A stretch of 64,000 nucleotides of DNA from Rhizobium sp. AQ_MP. GTDB taxonomy: Bacteria > Pseudomonadota > Alphaproteobacteria > Rhizobiales > Rhizobiaceae. Each line of letters starts with the position of its first letter. The first letter of the stretch is position 1. The notes under the pieces were generated by a model. That model saw nothing but the letters and a program-made list of their open reading frames with translations. It was not told the origin of the DNA and made no database searches. The DNA is taken from contig NZ_JACJVI010000006.1 in the NCBI RefSeq assembly GCF_014237835.1, positions 62,001 to 126,000 of the forward strand, written 5' to 3'. Of the stretch, positions 1 through 8,840 are shown one piece after another. The position numbers and the translations under genes are program-made.

Positions 1-1
1 T

Positions 2-1174
2 CAGGTCCTGACCGGCGAGGAAGAGGCGAAGTATTCCGCGCTTGGCGTGGTGAGCGGCTTCCATGATGCCGATGGCATTGCCGGCGACCTCGGCGGCGGT
101 TCGCTGGAATTGATCGACATCAGTGGCAAGAGCTTCGGTCAGGGCATCACGCTGCCGCTCGGCGGCCTGCGCCTCTCAGAAAGCGTCGATGGATCGCTGC
201 CCAAGGCACGTGGGCTCGCCAAGAAGCTGGTGGCCGATGCATCGCTCCTGAAAAAGGGGCAGGGACGCACTTTCTATGCGGTCGGCGGCACCTGGCGCAA
301 CATCGCCAAGCTGCACATGGAAATCCGCAAATATCCGCTGCACATGATGCAGGGCTATGAGCTGCCCTATGACGAGATCGCCTTCTTCCTCGAAGAGATC
401 ATCTCCGGCGCCAACAGCCGCGACCCGGCCTGGTCGGTCATTTCGAAGAGCCGCCGCAACCTGATCCCCTTTGGCGCGATCGCCATGCGCGAGGTGATTG
501 AGATCATGCAGCCGAAAAGCGTCTGCTTCTCGGCCCAGGGCGTGCGCGAAGGCTATCTGTATTCGCTGCTTCTCGAAGAGGAACAGGCGCTCGATCCGCT
601 GATCGAGGCGGCTGACGAACTCGCCATCCTGCGTGCCCGCTCGCCCGAACATGCCCGCGAACTCGCCGCCTGGACCGGTCGCATGATGCCGTACTTCGAC
701 ATCGAGGAGACCGAAGAGGAAAGCCGCTATCGCCAGGCGGCCTGTCTGCTGGCCGATATCAGCTGGCGCGCCCATCCCGATTATCGCGGCCTGCAGGCGC
801 TGAACGTGATTGCCCACTCCTCCTTCGTCGGCATCACCCATCCGGGCCGCGCCTTCATCGCGCTCACAAACTACTATCGCTTCGAAGGCCTGCATGACGA
901 CGGCCAGACCGGCCCGCTGGCGGCGATCGCCACCGAGCGCCTGCTCGACCGGGCAAAGCTTGTCGGCGGCATGCTGCGCGTCGTCTACCTCTTCTCGGCC
1001 TCCATGCCGGGGGTGGTCCACAATCTGAGCTTCCGTCGCTCCTCCAATCCCGAGCTCGACCTCGAATTCGTCGTGCCCAAGGCCTACGAGGACTTCGCCG
1101 GCGAGCGGCTCGATGGCCGCCTGATGCAGCTGTCGAAGCTGACCGGCAAGCGGCTGGCCTTCGTCTACGAATAA
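2..1174 (+). CDS. ppx: Exopolyphosphatase, Ppx/GppA family (5' end outside window)
   Basis: The reading frame is open from base 2, so the gene enters from the left; the GTG at base 47 is an internal codon. The visible part starts with a VLTGEEEAKYS segment followed by GDLGGGSLEL, the glycine-rich phosphate-binding motif of the Ppx/GppA (ASKHA) phosphatases that release orthophosphate from polyphosphate or convert pppGpp to ppGpp. About 390 residues are present; rhizobial members are near 500, so roughly the first quarter is missing. The rest contains the conserved AVGGTWRN block and a long helical C-terminal domain. Ppx is preferred over GppA by length and lineage; the two cannot be separated firmly by eye. 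Confidence 0.85.
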   Translation, partial: QVLTGEEEAKYSALGVVSGFHDADGIAGDLGGGSLELIDISGKSFGQGITLPLGGLRLSESVDGSLPKARGLAKKLVADASLLKKGQGRTFYAVGGTWRNIAKLHMEIRKYPLHMMQGYELPYDEIAFFLEEIISGANSRDPAWSVISKSRRNLIPFGAIAMREVIEIMQPKSVCFSAQGVREGYLYSLLLEEEQALDPLIEAADELAILRARSPEHARELAAWTGRMMPYFDIEETEEESRYRQAACLLADISWRAHPDYRGLQALNVIAHSSFVGITHPGRAFIALTNYYRFEGLHDDGQTGPLAAIATERLLDRAKLVGGMLRVVYLFSASMPGVVHNLSFRRSSNPELDLEFVVPKAYEDFAGERLDGRLMQLSKLTGKRLAFVYE

Positions 1175-1219
1175 CCGGGGATTGCCCGCAGCCAGGATAT
1201 CGATAATTCTCTGATCGGA

Positions 1220-1238
1220 ACCGCGCCTTGGGCGCGGT
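1220..1238 (+). terminator. Hairpin after ppx, possible terminator
   Basis: ACCGCGCC and GGCGCGGT form a perfect 8-bp stem with a TTG loop, 45 bases after the ppx stop. There is no T tract, so intrinsic termination is uncertain. Confidence 0.35.
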
Positions 1239-1285
1239 CCTGACGGCTTACGCCGTGCTGTGGTCCAACTCCGGGGTGTAGCGAT

Positions 1286-1813
1286 ATGGTGTTCGGCAGG
1301 CTTGGCAGAGGTCGCAATCGTCTGGCGCGCGAGGTGGTCTCCGCGACCGTACGGGCATTGCCGCTACTCTTGGCCACGGCAGCTTGTGTGTCGGCGGAGG
1401 ATGCCCGCAAGTGGATGGGCGACCAGCAGGAGAACGTTGCCACGCTGATCTATGGTGTGCCGCAGAGCGACGACGCGCCGATTGCCTTCCGATGCGAGCT
1501 GCCGGCCCGCGACTTCTTCATCACCATGGCCGTGGACCCGAACTTCGAGCCGAAGGCAGGGACGGTTCCACTGACGCTGACCGCGCCGCCATCGATGGAG
1601 CAGCTGACGCTCGAGGCGGACATCCTGTTCATTGAGGACATGGAGGTTACATTCCTGGAAGCCAAGCCAGCTTTCGACGTGCCGATTGCGCGGATGCTGA
1701 AGCAGGGCAACGAATTGCGCTTCACGCTAGGCGAAAAGACCTTTGTTTATCCCCTGGCCGGGGCGGCGGACGCCATGGGACCAATTGAGGCGGCCTGCGC
1801 CAAGCCCACTTGA
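1286..1813 (+). CDS. Hypothetical secreted protein, 175 aa
   Basis: A 175-residue protein of unknown function. The N terminus is arginine-rich and then hydrophobic (RALPLLLATAACVSA), reading as a signal peptide with likely cleavage after VSA, before EDARKW; the Cys there is in a poor lipobox, so a soluble periplasmic protein is more likely than a lipoprotein. The mature part is a mixed beta-type sequence with two cysteines (in FRCELP and near the C terminus, EAACAK) that could form a disulfide. The ATG is preceded by a CGGGGTG ribosome-binding site. It is codirectional with ppx, 111 bases downstream, and converges on the phytase-like gene. Confidence 0.6.
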   Translation: MVFGRLGRGRNRLAREVVSATVRALPLLLATAACVSAEDARKWMGDQQENVATLIYGVPQSDDAPIAFRCELPARDFFITMAVDPNFEPKAGTVPLTLTAPPSMEQLTLEADILFIEDMEVTFLEAKPAFDVPIARMLKQGNELRFTLGEKTFVYPLAGAADAMGPIEAACAKPT

Positions 1814-1865
1814 AGGCCGGTTTGCTCTGTCTGCCAGAACAACAATGGCGCGGGACCACTGGCCC

Positions 1866-1922
1866 CGTGCATTGACGTGATGCGACCGGATCGGGCGGCG
1901 CCTGCCGCCCGACCCATGCACG
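1866..1922. terminator. Nested inverted repeats between convergent genes
   Basis: An inner perfect 9-bp stem (TCGGGCGGC/GCCGCCCGA, 1891-1899 and 1904-1912, loop GCCT) lies inside an outer 7-bp inverted repeat (CGTGCAT 1866-1872, ATGCACG 1916-1922). It lies in the 121-base gap between two convergent genes, as expected for a bidirectional terminator, but it lacks U tracts. Confidence 0.4.
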
Positions 1923-1934
1923 AATGACTGCCGC

Positions 1935-3293
1935 TTACTTCGCCGCGAGGAAATCGCCCACTTCGAGCAGGACGAATTCGTTGTCGTCGGCTTTATCCAG
2001 AGCGCGACCCGCCGAGAAGGGCAGGTTGTTGTCGTTGCCGACGATGATGTGGGTCGGATCGACCACATCGACATTCTCGATGGTGACGAAGGGCATGTCA
2101 TAAAAACCTTCGCCGCCGCCTTGGCGCTTCTTGTTGTCGGGGTCCTCGATCTTCATCAGGTCGATATAGCCGATCTTGCGCACGGCCTTGCCGGCCATCT
2201 CGTCCGTCATCTCGATCTTGTAGATGCGCTTGTGCTTGGCGGGAACGGCAAAGCAGTCGGCAGCTGGCGCCTTCGGATCGGCGCAGGCCTTTTCAACGAC
2301 ACCTGCACCGTTGTCGCGCTCGATGACCAGCGCCGTCGTTTCGTCGATCATGTTGAAATCGCCGATCGCCTCGCCGCCTTCGGACAGCGGATAAAGCCAG
2401 GTCTTGCCGGTCCAAGCCTTGGAGGCGGCATCGAGTTCGATGATGCGCAGTGCGGTGAGGCCATCGGCCTTTTCGACCGAGCCGTCTTCGAGATAAAGCG
2501 GACCTTCGAGCATGCCATAGAGCTTCGTGCCGTCCTTCGACATGGCGAGGCCCTCATAGCCGCCGGAGCGCTTCAGGTTGAAGGCCGGCATCTTGGCGGC
2601 CGGATTGGCCGGGACGACGATGGTCGGATTGTCGGGCGACCTAACCTCGATCTCGCCGGCCTTGGTCGCGATGACGTCGGTCAGCACGCCCTCGGTCGAG
2701 AACTTCAGGATGTAGGGGCCGAGTTCTTCGCCGACCCAGAAACCGTCCGCGACCGGCTGGATGGATTCGACGTCGAAGTCCGCACCCGTCAGATAGCGCT
2801 TGTCCGAACCTTCCATGGCGATCGGGAACGGAGCCTTCTTGTCGGGATCGGAGAGGAAGAGGGTCTTTTCGACCTTTACCGAACCGGCATCCCAGTCGAA
2901 GGTAAGGTGATGCAGCATCAGCATGGCGTCGGTGGAGTTCGTCTTCGAGCCGAAGCCGTTGTCCGAGAGGCTCCAGAAGCTGCCGTCGGGCATGGCCTTG
3001 ATGCCGGAGAAACCCTGCAGCGGCTGGCCGTCGAAGGGCAGCGAAAGGCCGGTCAGGCGAACGCCGTCCTTGCCGGGCACGCTGCCGAGCGCGTCCGCAC
3101 GCTTGCGGTCGGCGGTCGAGAACTTGCCGGAGGTCTTGAGATAGGCCGGCGCATCGGTGGGTGCGGCGATGATGGTATTGGCTGGCAGGATCGCGTGGTT
3201 CACGAGCTTGGTCGAAAAGACCTTCTCTTCGGCCGAGGCCTGGGAAACGAAGAGAACGAAGAGGGCAGCAGACGTCAAAAGAGCTTTGGTCAT
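1935..3293 (-). CDS. Esterase-like activity of phytase family protein (Phytase-like domain), exported
   Basis: A 452-residue exported protein. Residues 1-21 form a classical Sec signal peptide (MTKALLTSAALFVLFVSQASA, cleaved before EEKVF). The rest matches the phytase-like/esterase-like beta-propeller family (PF13449): GFSGIKAMPDGSFWSLSDNGFG near residues 94-115, an SIQPVADGFWVGEELGPYI block, then GYEGLAMSKDGTKLYGMLEGP and a late IENVDVVDPTHIIVGNDNNLPF segment. Family members are periplasmic and often phosphate-related, but the substrate is not settled. The ATG has an AAGGTGA ribosome-binding site. It lies 90 bases downstream of the aconitase X gene on the same strand. Confidence 0.8.
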   Translation of the reverse strand: MTKALLTSAALFVLFVSQASAEEKVFSTKLVNHAILPANTIIAAPTDAPAYLKTSGKFSTADRKRADALGSVPGKDGVRLTGLSLPFDGQPLQGFSGIKAMPDGSFWSLSDNGFGSKTNSTDAMLMLHHLTFDWDAGSVKVEKTLFLSDPDKKAPFPIAMEGSDKRYLTGADFDVESIQPVADGFWVGEELGPYILKFSTEGVLTDVIATKAGEIEVRSPDNPTIVVPANPAAKMPAFNLKRSGGYEGLAMSKDGTKLYGMLEGPLYLEDGSVEKADGLTALRIIELDAASKAWTGKTWLYPLSEGGEAIGDFNMIDETTALVIERDNGAGVVEKACADPKAPAADCFAVPAKHKRIYKIEMTDEMAGKAVRKIGYIDLMKIEDPDNKKRQGGGEGFYDMPFVTIENVDVVDPTHIIVGNDNNLPFSAGRALDKADDNEFVLLEVGDFLAAK

Positions 3294-3382
3294 GGCGTCA
3301 CCTTGTTGGAAGGGAGGAAACGCCAGAGTGCTATTGAGGCTTCATGTCGCACCGATTGCGATCAGGTGAAATTTCGATGACG

Positions 3383-5089
3383 TCAGCGGTTACCCACAGG
3401 CGCCCCGAGCCATCCAGGCAGAACGCCGCGATCCTCGCCCGTGACGGCCGCCTCGACACAGGCCGCGAGACTGCCGAAACGCATGGCCCGTCCGGTGAGG
3501 CCCGGGCCGTAATGGGCATATTTGCCGGAATTGGTCATGATGACCTCAGCATCGACCGGTATGACAGGCTCGGTCACCATGCACCAGCAGGTGTCGTTGA
3601 CGAGCGTGACGCCGAACGCCGTGAGCACGGCGACATCGCCCGAAGCCTCCGCCTTGGTCATCTCCGCGCGCCCGCAGGTGACCACCAGTGGCACATGCGG
3701 AGCCCGTGTCTTGTTCCGACAGAGGGCTGCTAGGGCGGCAAGCTCGGTGGCCGAAAAATGCGGGTTACCGAGCGATACAAGCTGTACTGGGCCAGCCTCT
3801 GCACCGTTCAGTTCTTTCCAGGCCCGCAGCAGGTCCTGGTGGGTCAGCGAAATGGTCGGCAAGTCGAGGTCTGCGAATGAATTGGGCTCAAGTGCTTCCG
3901 GCGTGACGCCGGCGATGTGGAACATCGGCGCCGCCGAGGTGGTGGCAAATGCTGCACCGAAGGCCTTGAGAGCGTCTGTATCCGGGCGGTGCCCGGACAC
4001 CCCCTCGACCAGCGGAATGGCCTCGGGCGAAACGGTACCGATCAGATAGCCGAGCAATGGCCAGAGGCTGTCATCCACGCCCTCGAGCGGTGGCACGGTG
4101 ACCCGCACCTGCGGGGCACGCTCCTCCGGCAGATGACAGCCCGCCTTGGGAGCCCGTCCCGTCAGCGCGATCGCGATGTCGAGATAGTCAGGATATTTCA
4201 TCGTCCGGGCGCCGAGCACGCTGTTGGCATAGACGACGGCATTCGATTCCGCCCAGACGATCTGCTCGTCGCGCGCGGGCCGGTCGTCGAGCAGATAAGG
4301 CGCGCAGGTGAAGGTCGCTTGTGCCCCCATTGCCACATAGGCATCCGCCACAGCCGCTGCCGGACGCCCAAGCGTGTCCGGAACACCCTGCGCCTGCCAG
4401 CGCCGGTGATCGACCGAAATCGCATTCAGCGTCGTCGGCACCACGACGCGACCGCCGAGATCGCGCAGCTTCTCTGCAAAGGCGAGACCGCCAGGACCGG
4501 TATAGATGCAGCCGTCGATATGGGCGCGAGTGATGTCGATGAGTTCCGTCGCGCCTTCGAGCGCCGCCATCCTGAGCACGATCCGCATGGCAACCGCTGC
4601 CGCTTCGCCCCGCTCTCCGGCGAGAATGGCCTGGTCCTGATCCGTCAGCGCGATGTCCGAACCAATCCCTGCAACGGCATCGCTGATCCGGACCCGCCTG
4701 GCCATCTTCAATGCCGCAAATGCTTGCTTTCCGACCGCAATCACCGGAATCGACCGCGCGAACACCTCCTCAGCGACGATGACGCCAAGCGTGATGATCG
4801 CTTCTGGATGTTCAAGCACGATGGCGGCAGGCCCTTGTCCATTGAGGATCAGTTCGAGGATGACGCCGCTTCCGGTGCAGGAGCCACGGCTTGTCGGCAG
4901 GGCGAGCACGCGGCCTGTCAGTCGCTCGCCGCTCAACGGGTGATGCCGGTCGATGATCTCGCCGGTTGCTGCGTCCGCACCGCCCCAGAAGCTGAGCGCC
5001 GTATCGGTGAACAGCACCTCTCCCTCCGCAGAGCCTGAAACGAGCACGCGGCCGTTGATATCGACGGTGTCATGGAGGCTGCTCATCAT
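3383..5089 (-). CDS. Aconitase X, single-chain type I (probable cis-3-hydroxy-L-proline dehydratase)
   Basis: A 568-residue single polypeptide that joins the small swivelling domain (residues 1-~140, with GRVLALPTSRGSCTGSG) to the large catalytic domain (from about residue 150, with SVDHRRWQ, TFTCAPYLL and WAESNAVVYANSVLGARTMKYPD). This fused architecture is AcnX type I. Characterised type I enzymes, including one from Agrobacterium, dehydrate cis-3-hydroxy-L-proline to delta-1-pyrroline-2-carboxylate; that assignment is by family. Several cysteines (CTGSG, TCAPY, TNDTCWCM) could bind an Fe-S cluster. The start overlaps the DUF2891 stop by 4 bases, so the two are translationally coupled. No reductase for the product or proline-uptake gene is nearby. 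Confidence 0.85.
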   Translation of the reverse strand: MMSSLHDTVDINGRVLVSGSAEGEVLFTDTALSFWGGADAATGEIIDRHHPLSGERLTGRVLALPTSRGSCTGSGVILELILNGQGPAAIVLEHPEAIITLGVIVAEEVFARSIPVIAVGKQAFAALKMARRVRISDAVAGIGSDIALTDQDQAILAGERGEAAAVAMRIVLRMAALEGATELIDITRAHIDGCIYTGPGGLAFAEKLRDLGGRVVVPTTLNAISVDHRRWQAQGVPDTLGRPAAAVADAYVAMGAQATFTCAPYLLDDRPARDEQIVWAESNAVVYANSVLGARTMKYPDYLDIAIALTGRAPKAGCHLPEERAPQVRVTVPPLEGVDDSLWPLLGYLIGTVSPEAIPLVEGVSGHRPDTDALKAFGAAFATTSAAPMFHIAGVTPEALEPNSFADLDLPTISLTHQDLLRAWKELNGAEAGPVQLVSLGNPHFSATELAALAALCRNKTRAPHVPLVVTCGRAEMTKAEASGDVAVLTAFGVTLVNDTCWCMVTEPVIPVDAEVIMTNSGKYAHYGPGLTGRAMRFGSLAACVEAAVTGEDRGVLPGWLGAPVGNR

Positions 5090-6096
5090 TCCGCCTCCGT
5101 CAGTGCCAGGACCGCAAAGCTCGCCAGCCAGTGTTCACCCATATAGTCGCCAGCCACATGCGCGATCCCGGCTTGCAGATGCCCATGCGCGGCCTCGATC
5201 ATCACGGGCCGGCGCGGGTCCGTGTCGGGCAGGGTGCCCGCCAGAGAGGTCCAGCACCAGGCGCGGCTGAGGCTCAGGCCATCGAGATGGGCGATCTTGC
5301 CATCCGAGCGATCGGAAACGGAGGCGGGCGTAAACAGCGTGCGCGGCTGGCTGGCTGCGATGTCAGGCAGGAAACCATCGAACCAGCGGGCGAATTCGGC
5401 AGCCGGCAGAAGCCGGCGCATGCATTCCGCTTCGATCAGCGTCGGTGACAGGAAGTCGTCGCCCGAGGGCTCGCCCCAGGCAGGGCAGGCGGTGTCAGCG
5501 CCGTACCAGCGTTGCGCCGTAGCCCGCAGTAGATCGAAGAGGCTGTCGTCTCCGGCGGTCTCGGCATAGTCGGCGGCGAGCCTCAGCGCAAAGGCCGTGT
5601 TGTAATGCGTGCCTGTTCGCACCGGATAGGTGGCAAGCGGCAGGAAGTCGCGGAAACGCTGGACGATCCGCTCTGTCAGCGGCGACAACGCCTTGGTCCA
5701 GGCGGGATCCTCATGACCCTCAAGCTCGGCGGCAAGCTTCAGCAGCCAGCCCCAGCCATAGGGACGCTCGTAACCGCGCGCCATCGGCCGGTCGAAATAG
5801 GCGCATTCGCCGGCGATCCTGTCGGGCACCAGCATCGTTGAGAAGAGATCACGGATCGCCTGCGCCTGCGGGATCTTGGGATGAAGGCGCAAGAGCCGCG
5901 CCAGCATCCAGTAGCCATGCACGCAGGAATGCCAGTCGTAGCTGCCAAAGAAGACCGGATGCAGTTCGGATGGCGTCTTCGCGTCCTCAGGCCCTTCGAG
6001 CCCATGCAGGATGTGATTGGGGTATTCGCGGGTGACATGGCCGAGCGCGATCATCGCAAGGCTAGAGGCGTACTCGGATGTCAGCCGCGAAGTCAT
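5086..6096 (-). CDS. DUF2891 family protein
   Basis: A 336-residue cytoplasmic protein matching the DUF2891 family: an HPVFFGSYDWHSCVHGYWML block near residues 46-66, an ERPYGWGWLLKLA motif, and many aromatic and acidic residues in helical repeats, suggestive of an alpha/alpha-toroid like those of glycoside hydrolases and isomerases. No activity is established for the family. The gene is coupled by 4-base ATGA-type overlaps to both the Rsm22-like gene before it and the aconitase X gene after it, so the three are surely cotranscribed. Confidence 0.8.
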   Translation of the reverse strand: MTSRLTSEYASSLAMIALGHVTREYPNHILHGLEGPEDAKTPSELHPVFFGSYDWHSCVHGYWMLARLLRLHPKIPQAQAIRDLFSTMLVPDRIAGECAYFDRPMARGYERPYGWGWLLKLAAELEGHEDPAWTKALSPLTERIVQRFRDFLPLATYPVRTGTHYNTAFALRLAADYAETAGDDSLFDLLRATAQRWYGADTACPAWGEPSGDDFLSPTLIEAECMRRLLPAAEFARWFDGFLPDIAASQPRTLFTPASVSDRSDGKIAHLDGLSLSRAWCWTSLAGTLPDTDPRRPVMIEAAHGHLQAGIAHVAGDYMGEHWLASFAVLALTEAE

Positions 6097-7070
6097 CCCT
6101 TATTCCCCAGTTCGAGCCGGTCGCCCCAGTCGGCCCGCCTGATGTCCTTGAAGGCCTCGCCGTCGCGCTTGCTGAGCGTCAGCTCGGCAGCCGTGCCATC
6201 GGTTCGACAGAGCTTGACCCGCCCGACACCGCCATTGACGCGCGGCGGAGACAGCACCCGGTCGCCGCGGATCGTGACAGGCTGGCGCGAGGCAGCGATG
6301 AAGATGTATTTCTCGTCTTCCCACGGCACTTCGGCGCCCTTGGCCATCCGGTGCACGCGCGAGCGCGCCACGCGCCTCGAGAAGTGGCACCAGTCCGGTG
6401 CCACGATCGGACAGTCTTCAGAATGCATGCAGGGGGCGACAAGGTGGGCGCCGAGGGATCGAAGTCTGTCGCGAACGGCCAGAATGCGCTGCCAGCCGGC
6501 CGGCGTACCCGGCTCGATGACGATGAGCATACCCTTGGTCAGTGTCCAGAGTTTTTCCGTGACAGTTCCGATGGTTGCCGGCGGAAGCTCGTCCAGAACA
6601 TAGGCAAGCGTCACCAGATCGGCTGGTCCAAGCGCCGGGATCTTGCCAGTCACGTCACCCGCTTGCCAGTGGCTTTTCACGCTACCGGAGGCGGCGAGTT
6701 TTTCGCCGACGCTGCGGATCGCGCCACTCGCTTCCACCATCTCGGCGGATGCCAGACTGCTCCACGTATCTGCCGCCGCCCAGAGTGCCGTGCCGGGGCC
6801 ACAGCCGAGATCGATCAGTGTCTCCGGCTGAAAGTCCGGTGCCGCGTCCTCGACCATGGCCAATGCCGCGCGAACGGCGGCAAAGGTGGCGGGAAGGCGG
6901 GTCGCGAGATAGGCTTTGGCGGCCAGCGCATCATCGATATGAAAGCGTCCGTCGCGCACTTCGCGTCGGTAGCGATCCGAGAGAATCGAGCTGGCCTTGG
7001 CGAGTTTTTCGAGAGGTTCGCCTGAAAGCATCTGGTCGACAGCAGAGCGGAGAGGTGCGGGAAGCTCCAT
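6093..7070 (-). CDS. Small ribosomal subunit Rsm22 family methyltransferase
   Basis: A SAM-dependent methyltransferase-fold protein of the Rsm22 family (PF09243), known from mitochondrial ribosome small-subunit assembly (METTL17/Rsm22). Motif I reads LIDLGCGPGTALWAA. The C-terminal part carries the family's cysteine cluster, APCMHSEDCP then WCHFSRRVARS, a likely metal or Fe-S site. The start at 7070 (MELPAPLRS, 325 aa) is preferred because GAGGGA lies just before it and it begins 8 bases after the GNAT stop; a start at 7100 would overlap the GNAT gene. Its stop overlaps the DUF2891 start by 4 bases. Confidence 0.8.
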   Translation of the reverse strand: MELPAPLRSAVDQMLSGEPLEKLAKASSILSDRYRREVRDGRFHIDDALAAKAYLATRLPATFAAVRAALAMVEDAAPDFQPETLIDLGCGPGTALWAAADTWSSLASAEMVEASGAIRSVGEKLAASGSVKSHWQAGDVTGKIPALGPADLVTLAYVLDELPPATIGTVTEKLWTLTKGMLIVIEPGTPAGWQRILAVRDRLRSLGAHLVAPCMHSEDCPIVAPDWCHFSRRVARSRVHRMAKGAEVPWEDEKYIFIAASRQPVTIRGDRVLSPPRVNGGVGRVKLCRTDGTAAELTLSKRDGEAFKDIRRADWGDRLELGNKG

Positions 7071-7078
7071 GATGTCCC

Positions 7079-7576
7079 TCAGCCGCGCCGTGCCGCCCAT
7101 TCGGGGCGGAGGATGGACATGAGAAAGAAATCCGAGCGGCTGCCATCGGGCAGCAGCGCCGCCTCGCGCAGCACGCCTTCCTGGATGAAGCCGACCTTGC
7201 GATAGACGGTCTGCGCTCTCAAGTTGCCGCTGACCACATCGAGCCAGAGGCGATGGGCATTGGTTTCGAGGAAGGCAAAGTCGACGGCACCGGCAAGCAG
7301 CGGTGTGCCGACGCCCTTTTCCGGGCTGGAGACAGCGATGCGCTTGACGCAGGCATTCCCGTCGCGCCGGTTGAGATCCATCAGAATGACAAAGCCGAGC
7401 GCCGAACCCTCAGGATTCTCGCCGATCAGATAGGCGAAAGCCGGATTGGCCAAATGCGCCCTGTGTTCGTCGAGGCTGTAGCGGCCGACGAACTGGTCAT
7501 AGCCCGGCTTGCGCTCGGTCTCCATGACGAACGGGATATCGGCCTCCGTCGCACGGCGCAGAACAAGCGCCGTCAC
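7079..7576 (-). CDS. GNAT family N-acetyltransferase
   Basis: A 165-residue single-domain acetyltransferase of the RimJ/RimL-like GNAT group. It starts LRRATEADIPFV, has the acetyl-CoA pyrophosphate-binding region VKRIAVSSPEKGVGTPLL (about residues 98-115), and ends with the typical GNLRAQTVYRKVGFIQEGVLRE segment. The substrate cannot be told from sequence. The gene starts 3 bases after rnd and is followed 8 bases later by the Rsm22-like gene, placing it in an operon with RNA- and ribosome-related genes. Confidence 0.8.
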   Translation of the reverse strand: MTALVLRRATEADIPFVMETERKPGYDQFVGRYSLDEHRAHLANPAFAYLIGENPEGSALGFVILMDLNRRDGNACVKRIAVSSPEKGVGTPLLAGAVDFAFLETNAHRLWLDVVSGNLRAQTVYRKVGFIQEGVLREAALLPDGSRSDFFLMSILRPEWAARRG

Positions 7577-7579
7577 GGA

Positions 7580-8725
7580 TCAGAACTCCACCGCTTCGAC
7601 GCGCTTGCCGACGAAGCGCAGGCCGACGCCGCCGGAGATGAGCTTTAGCGCGAGGTCGCCGAACAGCTCCTTTCGCCAACCCTGGAGCGCCGCCACTTCC
7701 GCCTTCTCGCCTTCGGCTGCGATCTTTTCGAGATCGTCGCTGTTGGCGATGACCTTGGAGGCCACGCCATGCTTTTCCGAGGTGAGACGCAGCAGCACCT
7801 TGAGGAGTTCGACGGCCGATTGCGTGCCTTCGGGCGCATGGGTGTGGCGCTGGAGATGCGGCATTTCCGACTTCGGCAGCGCGAGTGCGGCATTCACCTG
7901 TTCGAGGATCGCAGCGCCGGAACTCGAGCGCTCCCAGCCCTTCGGGATGGTGCGGAGCCGCCCGAGCGCCTCCACATCCTTCGGCTGCTGCTGGGCGATC
8001 TCGTAGATCGCATCGTCTTTCAACACGCGCGAACGCGGCACGTTGCGCGAACGCGCCTCGCGCTCGCGCCAGGCGGCGACATACTGCATGACGGCAAGTT
8101 CCGTCGGCTTGCGCAGCCGCATCTTCAGCCGCTGCCAGGCCTGTTCGGGCGGCAGGTCATAGGTTTCGCGGGATTCGAGGATCGCCATTTCCTCGGTCAG
8201 CCATTCCGCCCGGCCTTCGGCATCCAGCTGGCCTTTCAGCTTCAGATAGACGTCGCGCAGATGGGTGACATCGGCCAGCGCATAATCGAGCTGCTTTTCC
8301 GACAGCGGACGGCGGCTCCAGTCGGTGAAGCGCGAGGTCTTGTCGATATGGACGTTCTTCACCTTCTGCACGAGTTGGTCGTAGGACACGCTGTCGCCGA
8401 AGCCGCAGACCATGGCCGCAACCTGCGTGTCGAAGATCGGATGCGGGATCAGATCGCCGAGATGGAAGATGATTTCGATGTCCTGGCGGGCCGCATGGAA
8501 GACCTTCACCACGGCCGGATTGGCCATCAGCTCGAAGAACGGCTTGAGGTCCAGGCCCTTGGCCATCGGGTCGATAATGTACTCATGCTCCGGGCTCGCC
8601 ATCTGGATCAGGCAGAGTTCCGGCCAGAAGGTCGTTTCGCGGAGAAATTCCGTGTCGATCGTGATGAAATCGGATTGAGCGAGGAGGCGGCAGGCCTCTT
8701 CGAGCGCAGCAGTGGTATCGATCAT
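7580..8725 (-). CDS. rnd: Ribonuclease D
   Basis: A 381-residue 3'-5' exoribonuclease that trims tRNA and other stable-RNA 3' ends. All DEDDy motifs are visible: ExoI TIDTEFLRE (D24, E26), ExoII VFHAARQDIEI (D82), ExoIII LDYALADVTHL (Y148, D152). An HRDC-type helical region follows (roughly 210-290) with AAWREREARSRNVPRSRVLKDD split over it. The length fits bacterial RNase D. It is the first gene of the minus-strand operon running to aconitase X. Confidence 0.93.
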   Translation of the reverse strand: MIDTTAALEEACRLLAQSDFITIDTEFLRETTFWPELCLIQMASPEHEYIIDPMAKGLDLKPFFELMANPAVVKVFHAARQDIEIIFHLGDLIPHPIFDTQVAAMVCGFGDSVSYDQLVQKVKNVHIDKTSRFTDWSRRPLSEKQLDYALADVTHLRDVYLKLKGQLDAEGRAEWLTEEMAILESRETYDLPPEQAWQRLKMRLRKPTELAVMQYVAAWREREARSRNVPRSRVLKDDAIYEIAQQQPKDVEALGRLRTIPKGWERSSSGAAILEQVNAALALPKSEMPHLQRHTHAPEGTQSAVELLKVLLRLTSEKHGVASKVIANSDDLEKIAAEGEKAEVAALQGWRKELFGDLALKLISGGVGLRFVGKRVEAVEF

Positions 8726-8840
8726 TTCGGCTCGGTCATGGAAACTACAGGATCAACCTTAGTTTCCCTTCTGGCCTCCGATGTCAATATGAACGGCCCC
8801 GAAACCGGGTCCGCAGCAGTTTTCGAGGCGGAGAAGCGCC

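Noticed and set aside
2049..3380. 443-codon plus-strand frame opposite the phytase-like gene
   Set aside because: Low-complexity G/R/D/H-rich translation with no motifs; the minus-strand gene has a signal peptide and family motifs.
8740..8767. GGAAACT/AGTTTCC inverted repeat between the MBL gene and rnd
   Set aside because: Seven base pairs, 14-base loop and no T tract; it sits near the rnd promoter and gives no clear function.
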